A stretch of 64,000 nucleotides of DNA, from the NCBI RefSeq assembly GCF_002814235.1, contig NZ_PHSU01000026.1:28684-92683 (forward strand), written 5' to 3'. Positions within the stretch are counted from its first letter, which is position 1; the number at the start of each line of letters is the position of its first letter. Under the pieces are notes generated by a model that did not search any database, was not told the DNA's origin, and was given only the letters and a program-made list of their open reading frames with translations. This DNA is from Pseudomonas sp. QS1027 (GTDB lineage: Bacteria > Pseudomonadota > Gammaproteobacteria > Pseudomonadales > Pseudomonadaceae). The translations under genes and the position numbers were made by a program. This document shows, in pieces, positions 1 to 8,476 of this stretch.

Positions 1-1
1 C

Positions 2-409
2 GCGGTGGTGATCGCCCTGGTCCACGTGATGCTGCCGTTCATGATCATCCCGGTCTGGACCTCGCTGCAAAAGCTCGATCCGGCCGCCGAACAGGCCGCG
101 CTGTCCCTCGGCGCCAGCCACACCACGGTGATGCGCCTGGTGGTATTGCCGCAGGTCATGCCCGGGGTGTTGTCCGGCACGCTGATCGTGTTCGGCCTCT
201 CGGCCAGTTCCTTCGCGATTCCCGGCCTGCTCGGCGGACGCCGGCTGAAGATGGTCGCGACCCTGGTCTACGACCAGTACCTCTCGGAACTCAACTGGCC
301 GATGGGCGCGGCGATTGCCGTGGTGCTGTTGCTGCTCAACCTGCTGATCATGCTGTCATGGAACCGGATGATCGAGCGTCGCTACAAAAAATCTTTGGGG
401 GCCGCGTAA
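2..409 (+). CDS. ABC transporter permease (PotB-like), 3' part only
   Basis: This is the C-terminal part of an inner-membrane ABC permease; the gene starts left of the window and the frame is open from base 2. The visible 135 or so residues carry the EAA-type loop that docks on the ATPase (EQAALSLGA followed by a leucine-proline turn, LPQVMPG) and at least two hydrophobic membrane segments, the last near the C-terminus. Its stop codon abuts the start of the next permease with no gap, so the two form a heterodimeric channel of the spermidine/putrescine/phosphonate (PotBC, PhnUV) type. The ATPase gene is not in view and probably lies to the left. Substrate is unknown; the downstream dehydrogenase genes suggest an amino-acid-like compound. 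Confidence 0.85.
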   Translation, partial: AVVIALVHVMLPFMIIPVWTSLQKLDPAAEQAALSLGASHTTVMRLVVLPQVMPGVLSGTLIVFGLSASSFAIPGLLGGRRLKMVATLVYDQYLSELNWPMGAAIAVVLLLLNLLIMLSWNRMIERRYKKSLGAA

Positions 410-1204
410 ATGTCCAGAAACGGCCCGTTGGCCCTGCTGTTCCACAGCCTGATCGTGGTGTTCATGATGGCGCCGCTGGTGGTGGTGTGCCTGGTGGCCT
501 TCACCCCGGAAAACACCCTGAGCCTGCCGACCACGCACTTCTCGTTGCGCTGGTTCCGCGCGGTGTTCGAACGCGCAGACTTTGTCCAGGCGTTCTACAA
601 CAGCCTGATCCTGGCCTTCAGCGCCGCCAGCCTGGCGACCCTGATCGCGGTCCCGGCGGCCCTGGCGATGACCCGTCACCAGTTTCCCGGGCGGGACTTT
701 CTCAATGGCCTGTTTCTCTCGCCGATCATCATCCCGCACCTGGTGCTCGGGGTCGCGCTGTTGCGCCTGTTCGCCCTGATGGGGGTCAACGGCAGCTTCG
801 CCTGGTTGATCGCCGCCCATGTGCTGGTGATCACGCCTTATGTGCTGCGCCTGGTATTGGCTGCCGCCATCGGCATGGACCGTAGCGCCGAGCAGGCCGC
901 CGAATCCCTCGGGGCCGGGCGCTTCACGCTGTTCCGCCAGATCACCCTGCCGATGATCCTGCCCGGCGTGGCCGGTGGTTGGCTGCTGGCCTTTATCAAT
1001 AGCTTCGACGAAGTGACGCTGTCGATCTTCGTCACCTCCCCCTCGACCCAGACCCTGCCGGTGCGCATGTACGTCTACGCCACCGAATCCATCGACCCGA
1101 TGATGGCGGCGGTCTCGGCCCTGGTGATCGCGCTGACCGCGCTGACGATGATTCTGCTCGACCGGGTCTACGGCCTGGACCGGGTACTGGTAGGCAAACA
1201 ATGA
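410..1204 (+). CDS. ABC transporter permease (PotC-like)
   Basis: Second inner-membrane permease of the operon, 264 residues, the usual length for PotC-type subunits. It has an N-terminal membrane segment around residues 10-32, several further hydrophobic helices, and the ATPase-docking EAA loop (EQAAESLGAGRFTLFRQ, then LPMILPG) near residue 160-185. The ATG directly follows the stop codon of the preceding permease, indicating translational coupling. It should pair with that permease and with the periplasmic protein encoded at the end of the operon. Family membership is clear; the transported compound is inference only. Confidence 0.9.
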   Translation: MSRNGPLALLFHSLIVVFMMAPLVVVCLVAFTPENTLSLPTTHFSLRWFRAVFERADFVQAFYNSLILAFSAASLATLIAVPAALAMTRHQFPGRDFLNGLFLSPIIIPHLVLGVALLRLFALMGVNGSFAWLIAAHVLVITPYVLRLVLAAAIGMDRSAEQAAESLGAGRFTLFRQITLPMILPGVAGGWLLAFINSFDEVTLSIFVTSPSTQTLPVRMYVYATESIDPMMAAVSALVIALTALTMILLDRVYGLDRVLVGKQ

Positions 1205-1211
1205 GGCCGAC

Positions 1212-1502
1212 ATGGCGCTGCTGACACGATTGGCCGAAGGCGACCGCCCGGCCCTGGACTTTACCCTCGACGGCGAACCGGCCAGCGGTTTGCAGGGCGA
1301 TACCCTGCTGACCGCGCTGCTCACCGCCGGTGAATTTCTGCGCCACAGCGACTTCAACGGCGAGCCCCGTGCCGGGTTCTGCCTGATGGGCGCCTGCCAG
1401 GATTGCTGGGTCAGGCTGGCCGACGGGCGCCGGGTGCGCGCCTGTTCGACGATGCTCGAAGCCGGGCAGCAAGTGAGTCGGGAAGGGAGAAAACCAGCAT
1501 GA
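1212..1502 (+). CDS. Small (2Fe-2S)-binding subunit of an FAD dehydrogenase (HcnA/OoxA-type)
   Basis: A 96-residue ferredoxin-like protein. The cysteine pattern GFCLMGACQDCWV, with a fourth cysteine about 15 residues later (RACST), is the plant-type [2Fe-2S] ligand set found in the small subunits of HcnABC, opine oxidases and heterotrimeric D-hydroxyproline dehydrogenases. It lies seven bases after the second permease and just before the two flavoprotein genes, so it should relay electrons from the substrate-oxidising subunit. It has no signal peptide and is cytoplasmic. The C-terminus (EGRKPA) is short and the 54 bases to the next start hold no gene. Family assignment is firm; the substrate is not known. 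Confidence 0.85.
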   Translation: MALLTRLAEGDRPALDFTLDGEPASGLQGDTLLTALLTAGEFLRHSDFNGEPRAGFCLMGACQDCWVRLADGRRVRACSTMLEAGQQVSREGRKPA

Positions 1503-1556
1503 CGTGCGCACCGACAAACAGGTCGTGGCATTTTTCCAGCGGGCGGCGGATTGAGC

Positions 1557-2912
1557 ATGTCTGAGATAGTGATCGTCGGTGCCGGACCGGCCGGTATTCG
1601 TGCCGCACAAACCCTGGTTGCCCATGGCCTGCGCCCCTGCCTGCTGGATGAAGCCGCGCGCGGCGGCGGGCAGATCTATCGGCGTCAGCCGGAAAACTTC
1701 CGGCGTTCGCCAGTGAAGCTCTATGGGTTCGAAGCCCGCAAGGCCGTCGCGATTCACCAGACCCTGGAGCATCTGCGCGGACAGCTCGACTACCGGCCCG
1801 ACACCCTGGTGTGGAACGCCGAAGACGCTGCCCTCGACACACTGCAACAAGGCCGGGCCGGGCGCCTCGACTACTCGCAAGTGATCGTCGCCACCGGCGC
1901 CACCGACCGGGTGCTGCCGATCCCCGGCTGGACCTTGCCCGGGGTCTACAGTCTCGGCGCCGCGCAGATTGCCCTGAAATACCAGGGCTGTGCCATCGGC
2001 CAACGGGTGGTATTCGCCGGCAGCGGACCACTGCTGTATCTGGTGGCCTATCAATATGCCAAGGCCGGGGCGAAGGTGGTGGCGGTGCTCGACAGCACGC
2101 CATTCAGCGCCCAGTGCCGCGCCCTGCCCGGCTTGCTCAGGCAACCGCTGACCCTCGCCAAGGGCCTGTATTACCGCAGTTGGCTGACGGCCCACGGTAT
2201 CCCGGTACATCAGGACGCCCAGCTGCAACAGATTGACGGCGAGCAGCGCGTGCAGTCGTTGCACTGGCGCCAGGGCGGCGTCCCGCGTTCGCTTGACTGC
2301 GACGCGCTGGCTTTCGCCCACGGACTGCGCAGCGAAACCCAGTTGGCCGATCTGCTCGGCTGCCGTTTCGCCTGGAACCCCTTGAACCGCGCCTGGCTGC
2401 CGGAGCGCGACAGCGCCGGACGCAGCAGCGTGGCGGGCGTATATCTGGCCGGCGATGGCGCCGGGATCATGGGCGCCGACGCGGCGGAAATGGCCGGCGA
2501 ACGCGCCGCCCTGGCCCTGTTGGAGGACCTCGGCCGCGTCGTCGATCCACATCGAATAGCCTTTCTGGAGAGTCGCCTGGAGCGTATCGGCGGCTTCCGC
2601 CAAGGCCTGGAACAGGCCTTCCCCTTCCCTGAACGCTGGGCCGCGGACGCCCCGGACACGCTGATGCTCTGTCGTTGCGAGGAAGTCAGCGTCGGTGAGG
2701 TGCGTGGGGTGGTCCGCGAAGGCCACTGGGAAATCAATCGGGTCAAGGCCCATTGCCGGGTCGGCATGGGCCGCTGCCAGGGCCGGATCTGCGGCGCGGC
2801 GGCGGCGGAAATCATCGCCTGTGAAAGTGGCCTGGCCCTGGACAGCATTGGTCGCCTGCGGGCCCAGGCGCCCATCAAGCCGCTGCCGTTCGGTGTGGAG
2901 GTCGCGCCATGA
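1557..2912 (+). CDS. FAD/NAD(P)-binding oxidoreductase subunit with C-terminal [2Fe-2S] domain (HcnB/OoxA-like)
   Basis: A 451-residue flavoprotein. An FAD-binding Rossmann motif (IVGAGPAGIRAAQ) sits at residues 4-16 and a second dinucleotide motif (VVFAGSGPLLYLVAYQ) near residue 150. The last 80 residues hold a BFD-like iron-sulphur module with LCRCEE and CRVGMGRCQGRICG. This layout matches the large subunit of opine oxidases, D-hydroxyproline dehydrogenase and HcnB. The ATG at 1557 is chosen over an in-frame TTG six bases earlier because GGCGGA lies at the right distance upstream. Its last four bases overlap the start of the next gene (ATGA). It probably passes electrons from the catalytic subunit to an acceptor, likely quinone. 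Confidence 0.85.
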   Translation: MSEIVIVGAGPAGIRAAQTLVAHGLRPCLLDEAARGGGQIYRRQPENFRRSPVKLYGFEARKAVAIHQTLEHLRGQLDYRPDTLVWNAEDAALDTLQQGRAGRLDYSQVIVATGATDRVLPIPGWTLPGVYSLGAAQIALKYQGCAIGQRVVFAGSGPLLYLVAYQYAKAGAKVVAVLDSTPFSAQCRALPGLLRQPLTLAKGLYYRSWLTAHGIPVHQDAQLQQIDGEQRVQSLHWRQGGVPRSLDCDALAFAHGLRSETQLADLLGCRFAWNPLNRAWLPERDSAGRSSVAGVYLAGDGAGIMGADAAEMAGERAALALLEDLGRVVDPHRIAFLESRLERIGGFRQGLEQAFPFPERWAADAPDTLMLCRCEEVSVGEVRGVVREGHWEINRVKAHCRVGMGRCQGRICGAAAAEIIACESGLALDSIGRLRAQAPIKPLPFGVEVAP

Positions 2913-4024
2913 TCGAAGTCGACGTGGTGATTCTCGGCGGTGGCATTGTCGGTGCCTCGGCGGCCCTGGCCCTGAGTCGTCAAGGCCGCAGCGTGACGCT
3001 GCTGGAGCGGGACTTCTGCGGCTCGCATTCCAGCGGTGTGAACTACGGCGGCGTGCGCCGCCAGGGTCGACCGTTGTCGCAGTTGCCGCTGTCCCAGCGT
3101 GCCCACGGGATCTGGGCCCGTCTGCCTGAGCTGATCGGCATCGACGGTGAATACCAGCGCTCCGGACATCTCAAGCTGGCCCGCAGCCTCGACGACCTGG
3201 CCGCCCTGCAAGCCTATGCCGACAGCAGCCAGGGCTTCGGGCTCGACCTGCAAGTGCTTGACCGCGAGCAATTACGCCAACGTTTTCCGTGGGTCGGCCA
3301 GGTCGCCGAGGGCGCCTCCTTCTGCCCCGACGACGGTCACGCCAATCCCCGGCTGGTCTCTCCGGCATTTGCCCGGGCCGCCCGCCGGCTCGGCGCGACA
3401 GTACTGGAGCAGAGCGAGGTGACCGAGGTCGAGCACGACGGCCGACGTTTTGTCCTGCGCACGCAAAAGGGCCTCGAAGTCCGCGCGCCCTGGCTGCTCA
3501 ATTGCGCCGGTGCCTGGGCCGGCAGCCTCGCCGCACAGTTCGGTGAAGCGGTGCCGATGCACGCCGGCCATCCGGCGATGCTGGTGACCGAACCCTTGCC
3601 CCTGGTGATGGACGCCAGCACCGGTGTCGAGGGCGGCGGCATCTATGCCCGCCAGGTCAGTCGCGGCAACTGCGTATTGGGTGGCGGCCAGGGTTTTGCC
3701 CTCGACCACGCCCGGGCCCGACCCGGGCAGAGCGCCGTGCTGGAGATTCTGCGCCAGGCCGTCGAACTCTATCCGTTTCTTGAGGGAGCCCAGGCGATTC
3801 GCACCTGGAGCGGCACCGAAGGCTACCTGCCCGACCGCCAGCCGGTGATCGGCCCGAGCAGTACCCAACCCGGCCTGCTGCACGCCTTCGGCTTTGCCGG
3901 GGCGGGCTTCCAGATCGCTCCGGCGGTGGGCGAAGTCCTCGCCGAGCTGGTGTGCCAGGGCCAGTCGTCGACGCCGATAGAAGCTTTTTCCATTACCCGT
4001 TTCCACGCCACTCCCGCCGTTTGA
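2909..4024 (+). CDS. FAD-dependent oxidoreductase of the DAO family (catalytic dehydrogenase subunit)
   Basis: A 371-residue glycine oxidase/D-amino-acid dehydrogenase-like protein. The FAD motif VVILGGGIVGASAALALSR is at residues 5-23, and the C-terminal DAO signature HAFGFAGAGFQIAPAVGEV is near residues 330-350. It starts inside the stop codon of the preceding gene (ATGA overlap), as expected for subunits of one complex. HcnC, OoxB and LhpB-type subunits belong to this family. It should bind and oxidise an amine or imino acid. HCN synthase is a less likely identity because hcnABC operons do not carry ABC transporter genes and HcnC is longer. Confidence 0.85.
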   Translation: MIEVDVVILGGGIVGASAALALSRQGRSVTLLERDFCGSHSSGVNYGGVRRQGRPLSQLPLSQRAHGIWARLPELIGIDGEYQRSGHLKLARSLDDLAALQAYADSSQGFGLDLQVLDREQLRQRFPWVGQVAEGASFCPDDGHANPRLVSPAFARAARRLGATVLEQSEVTEVEHDGRRFVLRTQKGLEVRAPWLLNCAGAWAGSLAAQFGEAVPMHAGHPAMLVTEPLPLVMDASTGVEGGGIYARQVSRGNCVLGGGQGFALDHARARPGQSAVLEILRQAVELYPFLEGAQAIRTWSGTEGYLPDRQPVIGPSSTQPGLLHAFGFAGAGFQIAPAVGEVLAELVCQGQSSTPIEAFSITRFHATPAV

Positions 4025-4057
4025 GCGGGCCGTCAGAACCCAGAGGAAGATCGCGCC

Positions 4058-5110
4058 ATGAAGAAGACTCAACGCAATGCCCTGATCGGTTTGTCCTGCC
4101 TGCCTCTCATGGCCCTGCTGAGCGCCGCGCCGGCCCAGGCCGAGCCGACGCTGTACCTGGGCATGAACGGCGGGACCATGGAGCGTTTGTACACCGACGA
4201 GGTGCTGCCGCCCTTCGAAAAGGCCAATCACGTCAAGGTGGTCATCGTGCCGGGCACCTCCGCCGACATCCTCGCCAAGGTCCAGGCGAGCAAGGACAAT
4301 CCGCAGTTGCACGTGATCTTTCTCGATGACGGGATCATGTACCGAGCCATCTCCATGGGCCTGTGCAGCAAGCTCGAAGACAGCCCGACCCTGGCGCAGA
4401 TCCCGGCCAAGGGCCGGATCAAGGACCAGGCGGTGGCGGTCAGCCTGGGGGTGACCGGGCTGGCCTACAACACCCGGCTGTTCAAGGCAAAAGGCTGGGC
4501 CGCGCCGACCTCGTGGATGGACATGGCGGACAGCAAGTACAAGGACAAAGTGGTGTTCCAGTCAATGTCGTCCTCGACCTTCGGCCTCCATGGTTTCCTG
4601 ATGTTCAACCGGATCCAGGGCGGCAGCGAGACCAATGTCGAGCCGGGTTTCAAGGCCTGGCCGGGTAGTGTGGGACGCAATGTGCTGGAGTACATCCCGA
4701 GTTCGGCCAAGCTTTCCGAGATGGTCCAGACCGACGAAGCGGCGCTGTTTCCGCTGACCCCGACCCAGGTCACCGCGCTCAAGCTCAAGGGCATCCCGGT
4801 GGAGTACGCGCAACCCAAGGAAGGCGCGGTGGTGCTGAACGTCGCCGAGTGTGCGATTGCCAACAACACCGAGCCGGCCTTGGCGCAGAAACTCGCCGAG
4901 TTCCTGCTGACCCCTGAGGCCCAGGCGGCGGCGCTGGAGGATGGCGACCAGATTCCGTCCAACCCCAACACCCCGACCACCGACAAGACCCGCGGCCAGG
5001 TCGAGGCCATGAAGCAATATCTGGACACCGCGGTGGCCATCGACTGGGATCAGGTCAACCTGCTGCGGCCTGAGTGGAACGCACGCTGGAACCGCAGTAT
5101 CGAGCGCTAG
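4058..5110 (+). CDS. Periplasmic ABC substrate-binding protein (PotD/PhnS-like)
   Basis: A 350-residue periplasmic binding protein of the PotD/iron-binding-protein fold. Residues 1-28 form a typical signal peptide with a KK start, a hydrophobic core and an AQA-E cleavage site. A ribosome-binding site (GAGGAAGA) precedes the ATG at good distance. It is 33 bases after the dehydrogenase subunit and is the last gene of the operon, so it should deliver the substrate to the two permeases. The dehydrogenase genes between permeases and binding protein suggest the imported compound is oxidised directly. The stop lies only 10 bases from the stop of the convergent pilus tip gene. Confidence 0.88.
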   Translation: MKKTQRNALIGLSCLPLMALLSAAPAQAEPTLYLGMNGGTMERLYTDEVLPPFEKANHVKVVIVPGTSADILAKVQASKDNPQLHVIFLDDGIMYRAISMGLCSKLEDSPTLAQIPAKGRIKDQAVAVSLGVTGLAYNTRLFKAKGWAAPTSWMDMADSKYKDKVVFQSMSSSTFGLHGFLMFNRIQGGSETNVEPGFKAWPGSVGRNVLEYIPSSAKLSEMVQTDEAALFPLTPTQVTALKLKGIPVEYAQPKEGAVVLNVAECAIANNTEPALAQKLAEFLLTPEAQAAALEDGDQIPSNPNTPTTDKTRGQVEAMKQYLDTAVAIDWDQVNLLRPEWNARWNRSIER

Positions 5111-5120
5111 AAGACGTCCC

Positions 5121-6092
5121 TCAAAAGCCCACGTCCAGAATCACGTTGTCGGTATAGGCCCCGGCTGGCGGCGTGCTCTGGTCGGTGTAGACCCTGGCGT
5201 TGTAGTTGAACACCTGGCTGCCCGTGCCCAGGCCGTTACCCGGGTTGATCTCGGCATCGGTGCTTGATCGCCGGGCCGCGCCGACGCTGCCCCAGACCGT
5301 GGTCCCGGCACTTTTGAAGATGTCGTAGGAAAGGTAGTTGCCCCCCGAGACCATCCGCCGGCGCCCGCCACTGGCGTTCTGGCCCGGGTCCAGGCCGACC
5401 GTGTAGGGGCTGCCCTTGGTGCAGGAAACATTGACCGTCTGGCTGACCGGACTGAAGGCGCTGATCACCGGAAAGCCGCCAAAGCTGATATTCGGCGCGG
5501 TCACCGTGCAGTCGTTGTTGACGGTCATGTTCACCGTGAGGCTGGCGGTCCCCGAGTTGGTGTCACGCCCCAGGCAGACGCCCAGCGCGCCGATGCCGGC
5601 GCAGTAACTCCAGTCCCAGAAAATGCTCAGGGTCTCGGTATAGATCCCCGCCGCCACGTTGCTGCCGATAATCGTATTGACATAGATCGGCACGGTCTTG
5701 GGCGTGCTACCACCGAGTAGTCCGAGGGCGTCGATAATGCCGTTGCGAGCAAAATCATAAGCCGTGCCCCGGTTCACCAGGTAGGCGGCGCCGGTGTTGT
5801 TGGTGGCATAGAGGTTGTAGCTGATGACGTCCCCGGTCGGTCCGACCATGCCGGTGGTGGAAGCACTGACCGTGGCATAGAAATGATCGTTCAGGGTCAG
5901 CAGGGTCAGTAGCGAACCGGTGCAGCGCAACCCGGCGTTGGTGGTGGACGAGGCTTGCGCGGTGGTGCGGACCAGGATCGAGCTCACCGCGCCGAAACCG
6001 ATCGCGTTGGTCGCGATCACCGAGCACAACGCCTGGGCCTGGCTGGCCAACCCGCTCAACAGTACGCCCAACACCACACTCCGCATCCCCAC
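5121..6092 (-). CDS. csuE: Csu-type pilus tip protein, two spore-coat-U (SCPU) domains
   Basis: A 323-residue secreted protein with an N-terminal signal peptide ending near SQA and two SCPU domains, about residues 22-180 and 185-323. Each half ends in the family's donor-strand-like motif (IYTETLSIFWDW and AGAYTDNVILDVGF). Doubled domains mark CsuE-like tip adhesins in archaic chaperone-usher pili, where the exposed half contacts surfaces. It is the last gene of the pilus operon, 16 bases after the usher. A GTG at 6092 is chosen because AGGAGG stands six bases before it; an in-frame ATG is at 6086. Adhesive function is inferred from family. Confidence 0.85.
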   Translation of the reverse strand: MGMRSVVLGVLLSGLASQAQALCSVIATNAIGFGAVSSILVRTTAQASSTTNAGLRCTGSLLTLLTLNDHFYATVSASTTGMVGPTGDVISYNLYATNNTGAAYLVNRGTAYDFARNGIIDALGLLGGSTPKTVPIYVNTIIGSNVAAGIYTETLSIFWDWSYCAGIGALGVCLGRDTNSGTASLTVNMTVNNDCTVTAPNISFGGFPVISAFSPVSQTVNVSCTKGSPYTVGLDPGQNASGGRRRMVSGGNYLSYDIFKSAGTTVWGSVGAARRSSTDAEINPGNGLGTGSQVFNYNARVYTDQSTPPAGAYTDNVILDVGF

Positions 6093-6108
6093 CCGACACC
6101 TCCTGTGT

Positions 6109-8457
6109 CTATCGACAAACCAGCGGACCGATCATCGGCACCTGCTCGGTGGAATCGTCCATGGCGAACTGCACCCGACAGCGGCTGCCGTCGGCCAGGG
6201 TCACCTGCAAGCTGTTCTGCTTCGCCAGGTTCTCCAGGTAGACCAGGCCGTCCCAGCCCACCACCGCCCTGGCCCCGGTCTGCTCGTGGAGTACGTTGGC
6301 CCCCAACGGCAATGGCTTGTTCTGCACATCCACCAGCCCAACGCTCGCGGCAATGATCCGGTTCAACGGGAACTCCAGCAGGTAACCGCTGCCCCGGCGG
6401 ACCGCCACGCGCTGCTCGACATTCGGACTCTGGACGTTGGCCGGCAGGTTCAGCGGATCGATCTCGTACTTGCCGCGATAGTAGCCACTGCTGCCGGTCA
6501 CCAGCAGCTTCCCGGACTTGTCGGTCGCCCCCACCCGCTGGTTTTCGTAACGCACCGGAACGTTCGGATAACCGTTGGTGCTGACCACCACGAACGCATC
6601 GTCGATGCGGTTGGCGGCGAACACCTGCTTGTCCATCCAGACCAGCGAACCGCTGGCGTCGGCCCAGCGGGTTTCGGCATCGCTGCTGCCATACACGCCG
6701 GCCTGCAACTGCACCGACTGCAGGCGCCAGGTCAGGTCGGCCTGGCGATAGTCCGGGCCCTGGCCATGGGCATAACCGAGGTTGTAGCCCACCCCGCCCT
6801 GGGTCGGTACGGCGCGGCTGAAGTTGACCCGCTCGCGACTCTCGCCGGTCTTGCTGCGCTCGACACTCAGGCTCAGGCTGCCGCTGAGGTCGAAGGGAAT
6901 CACCACCTGGGCCTGGACCGCCCAGTGGCTGTCGCCGATTTCGCGGTTGGCCGACAAGTAGAAGCTGCTGTTGCCCCACAGCGGACGGTTCCAGGTCAGG
7001 TTGAGCAAACGGGTGCGGGTATCGTCAGCGGCACGGATATCGAAATAACCGGCGCCCAGGCTGCCCCAGCGGTCGAGGTTGAGGCTGGCGGTGACCTGCT
7101 CGCTGCGCTTGCTCAGGCTGATATTGGGGGTGTCGATCAGCGTCAGGTCGGCGTATTGATCGTGGCGCTCGATCCGTTGGTAGGACAGGCTGTAGCGCTG
7201 GCTGCTGTACTGGTAGCCGAGGCTGATCTGCTGACCCTGGCGCCCATCGTAACGACTCTGGCTGATGGCGCTGTTGAGCACCCCCAGGTTGCCCAGGCGC
7301 AGGTTGCCGCCGATCCCGCCGAGGGTCAGGTCACTGGCAGCCTCGGCATGGCTTTCCAGGGTGAAGCTGTCGCTCAGGCCGTAACGCAGGCTGCCGGAGG
7401 TCACGCCCGGGCCATAGCCGAAATCCCGCAAGGCATAATCGCGGCGCAGGTTACCGGCGGTCAGCGCAAAGTCCGACATCCCCTTTTGCAGCAGGGCGCT
7501 GGTGACATAGAACGGCACGGTGGTGGAGACCTGCCGCCCCAGGGCATCGGTGGTCACAACCACCGCCTCGCCCGCACCGTTGATGAACGGAATATTGGTC
7601 AAGGTATAGGGACCGGGCTGCACGTTGTTGCTGGAAGACTTGAAACCGTTGATAAACAGGTCCACCGAGGACGGCACCGCCGCCTCGCCGGCGAATTGCG
7701 GCAAGGGATAGGTCACCAGGTCCGGGCGTACGCTGAAGTCCCTCGACAGTTGCACCCCGCCCAGGCGCACCGAATTGCTCCAGGGCAAGGCACTGCTGAC
7801 CACGTCGCCGGCCTCGTAGGTCAACAGACTCTCATCGTCGGAATAACGCCAGGTGGTGTCGTAGCGCCGATAACCGTTGTTCAACCCACCGCCCGCGCTC
7901 GCGCCGATACTGCTGCGGTACTGGCCGGTGTTGGAGACGGTGCCCCAGGTGTCGAACACCCGCACTTCGTTCCAGGCGGCCAGGTAGGTGCCGGCATCGT
8001 CGGTGTCGTTGAGGTACAGGTCATAGTTGAGCAACGCGCCGAAGCTGGTCAGCGCCTGGGTCCGCGGGTAGGCCTGGCGGTTGCCGAGGAACTGCGCCGG
8101 CAACCAGTCCGGCGGCACGGTCAGTAACAGGCGCTGGCCCTGGCTGTCGTATTCGCTGTGCAGCCCCGGCAACTGGTCGAGCGCCACTTCGGCGGCCACC
8201 GACGCCGGCAACTTCATGCCGAGCGCCTGCAGGTCGGAAGCCGGCAGAAACAAGTGGCCCGCCCGCTGATCGACGACGATGACCTTGCCGGTATCCATCT
8301 GGTTGACCAGCAGCTCAAGGTACAACTGCGCATCGGCGATCGCCTCCAGGCTGCTGGGCGGTGGCGGCAGCTCACCGGCAGCCGCCCTGGGGATGAACAC
8401 CAGCCAGCAGCACCCCGACGCGATCCACGGCAGACATTGGATATAACGAGCCCACAC
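6109..8457 (-). CDS. csuD: Outer-membrane usher of archaic (Csu) chaperone-usher pilus
   Basis: A 782-residue outer-membrane usher with an N-terminal hydrophobic leader, a chaperone-binding N-domain (roughly residues 30-130), a long beta-barrel with plug (DALGRQVSTTVPFYVT region near 290-310) and the C-terminal usher domains (SGKLLVTGSSGYYRGKYEID near 640-660). It secretes and polymerises the SCPU subunits. The start is a GTG with GGGAG upstream; the length is somewhat below the 800-830 residues usual for CsuD but all parts appear present. It follows the chaperone gene by 19 bases and precedes the tip gene by 16, so the three are cotranscribed. Confidence 0.92.
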   Translation of the reverse strand: MWARYIQCLPWIASGCCWLVFIPRAAAGELPPPPSSLEAIADAQLYLELLVNQMDTGKVIVVDQRAGHLFLPASDLQALGMKLPASVAAEVALDQLPGLHSEYDSQGQRLLLTVPPDWLPAQFLGNRQAYPRTQALTSFGALLNYDLYLNDTDDAGTYLAAWNEVRVFDTWGTVSNTGQYRSSIGASAGGGLNNGYRRYDTTWRYSDDESLLTYEAGDVVSSALPWSNSVRLGGVQLSRDFSVRPDLVTYPLPQFAGEAAVPSSVDLFINGFKSSSNNVQPGPYTLTNIPFINGAGEAVVVTTDALGRQVSTTVPFYVTSALLQKGMSDFALTAGNLRRDYALRDFGYGPGVTSGSLRYGLSDSFTLESHAEAASDLTLGGIGGNLRLGNLGVLNSAISQSRYDGRQGQQISLGYQYSSQRYSLSYQRIERHDQYADLTLIDTPNISLSKRSEQVTASLNLDRWGSLGAGYFDIRAADDTRTRLLNLTWNRPLWGNSSFYLSANREIGDSHWAVQAQVVIPFDLSGSLSLSVERSKTGESRERVNFSRAVPTQGGVGYNLGYAHGQGPDYRQADLTWRLQSVQLQAGVYGSSDAETRWADASGSLVWMDKQVFAANRIDDAFVVVSTNGYPNVPVRYENQRVGATDKSGKLLVTGSSGYYRGKYEIDPLNLPANVQSPNVEQRVAVRRGSGYLLEFPLNRIIAASVGLVDVQNKPLPLGANVLHEQTGARAVVGWDGLVYLENLAKQNSLQVTLADGSRCRVQFAMDDSTEQVPMIGPLVCR

Positions 8458-8476
8458 TCAGCTCACTCCCTGTTCT

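Noticed and set aside
1212..4024. HCN synthase (hcnABC)
   Set aside because: The subunit order fits, but the genes are embedded in an ABC transporter operon and the DAO subunit is shorter than HcnC, so another substrate is more likely.
5920..8127. Long open frame of over 700 codons on the plus strand across the usher gene
   Set aside because: It lies antisense to a complete usher gene, has low-complexity alanine, glycine and histidine-rich translation and no family resemblance; typical shadow in high-GC DNA.
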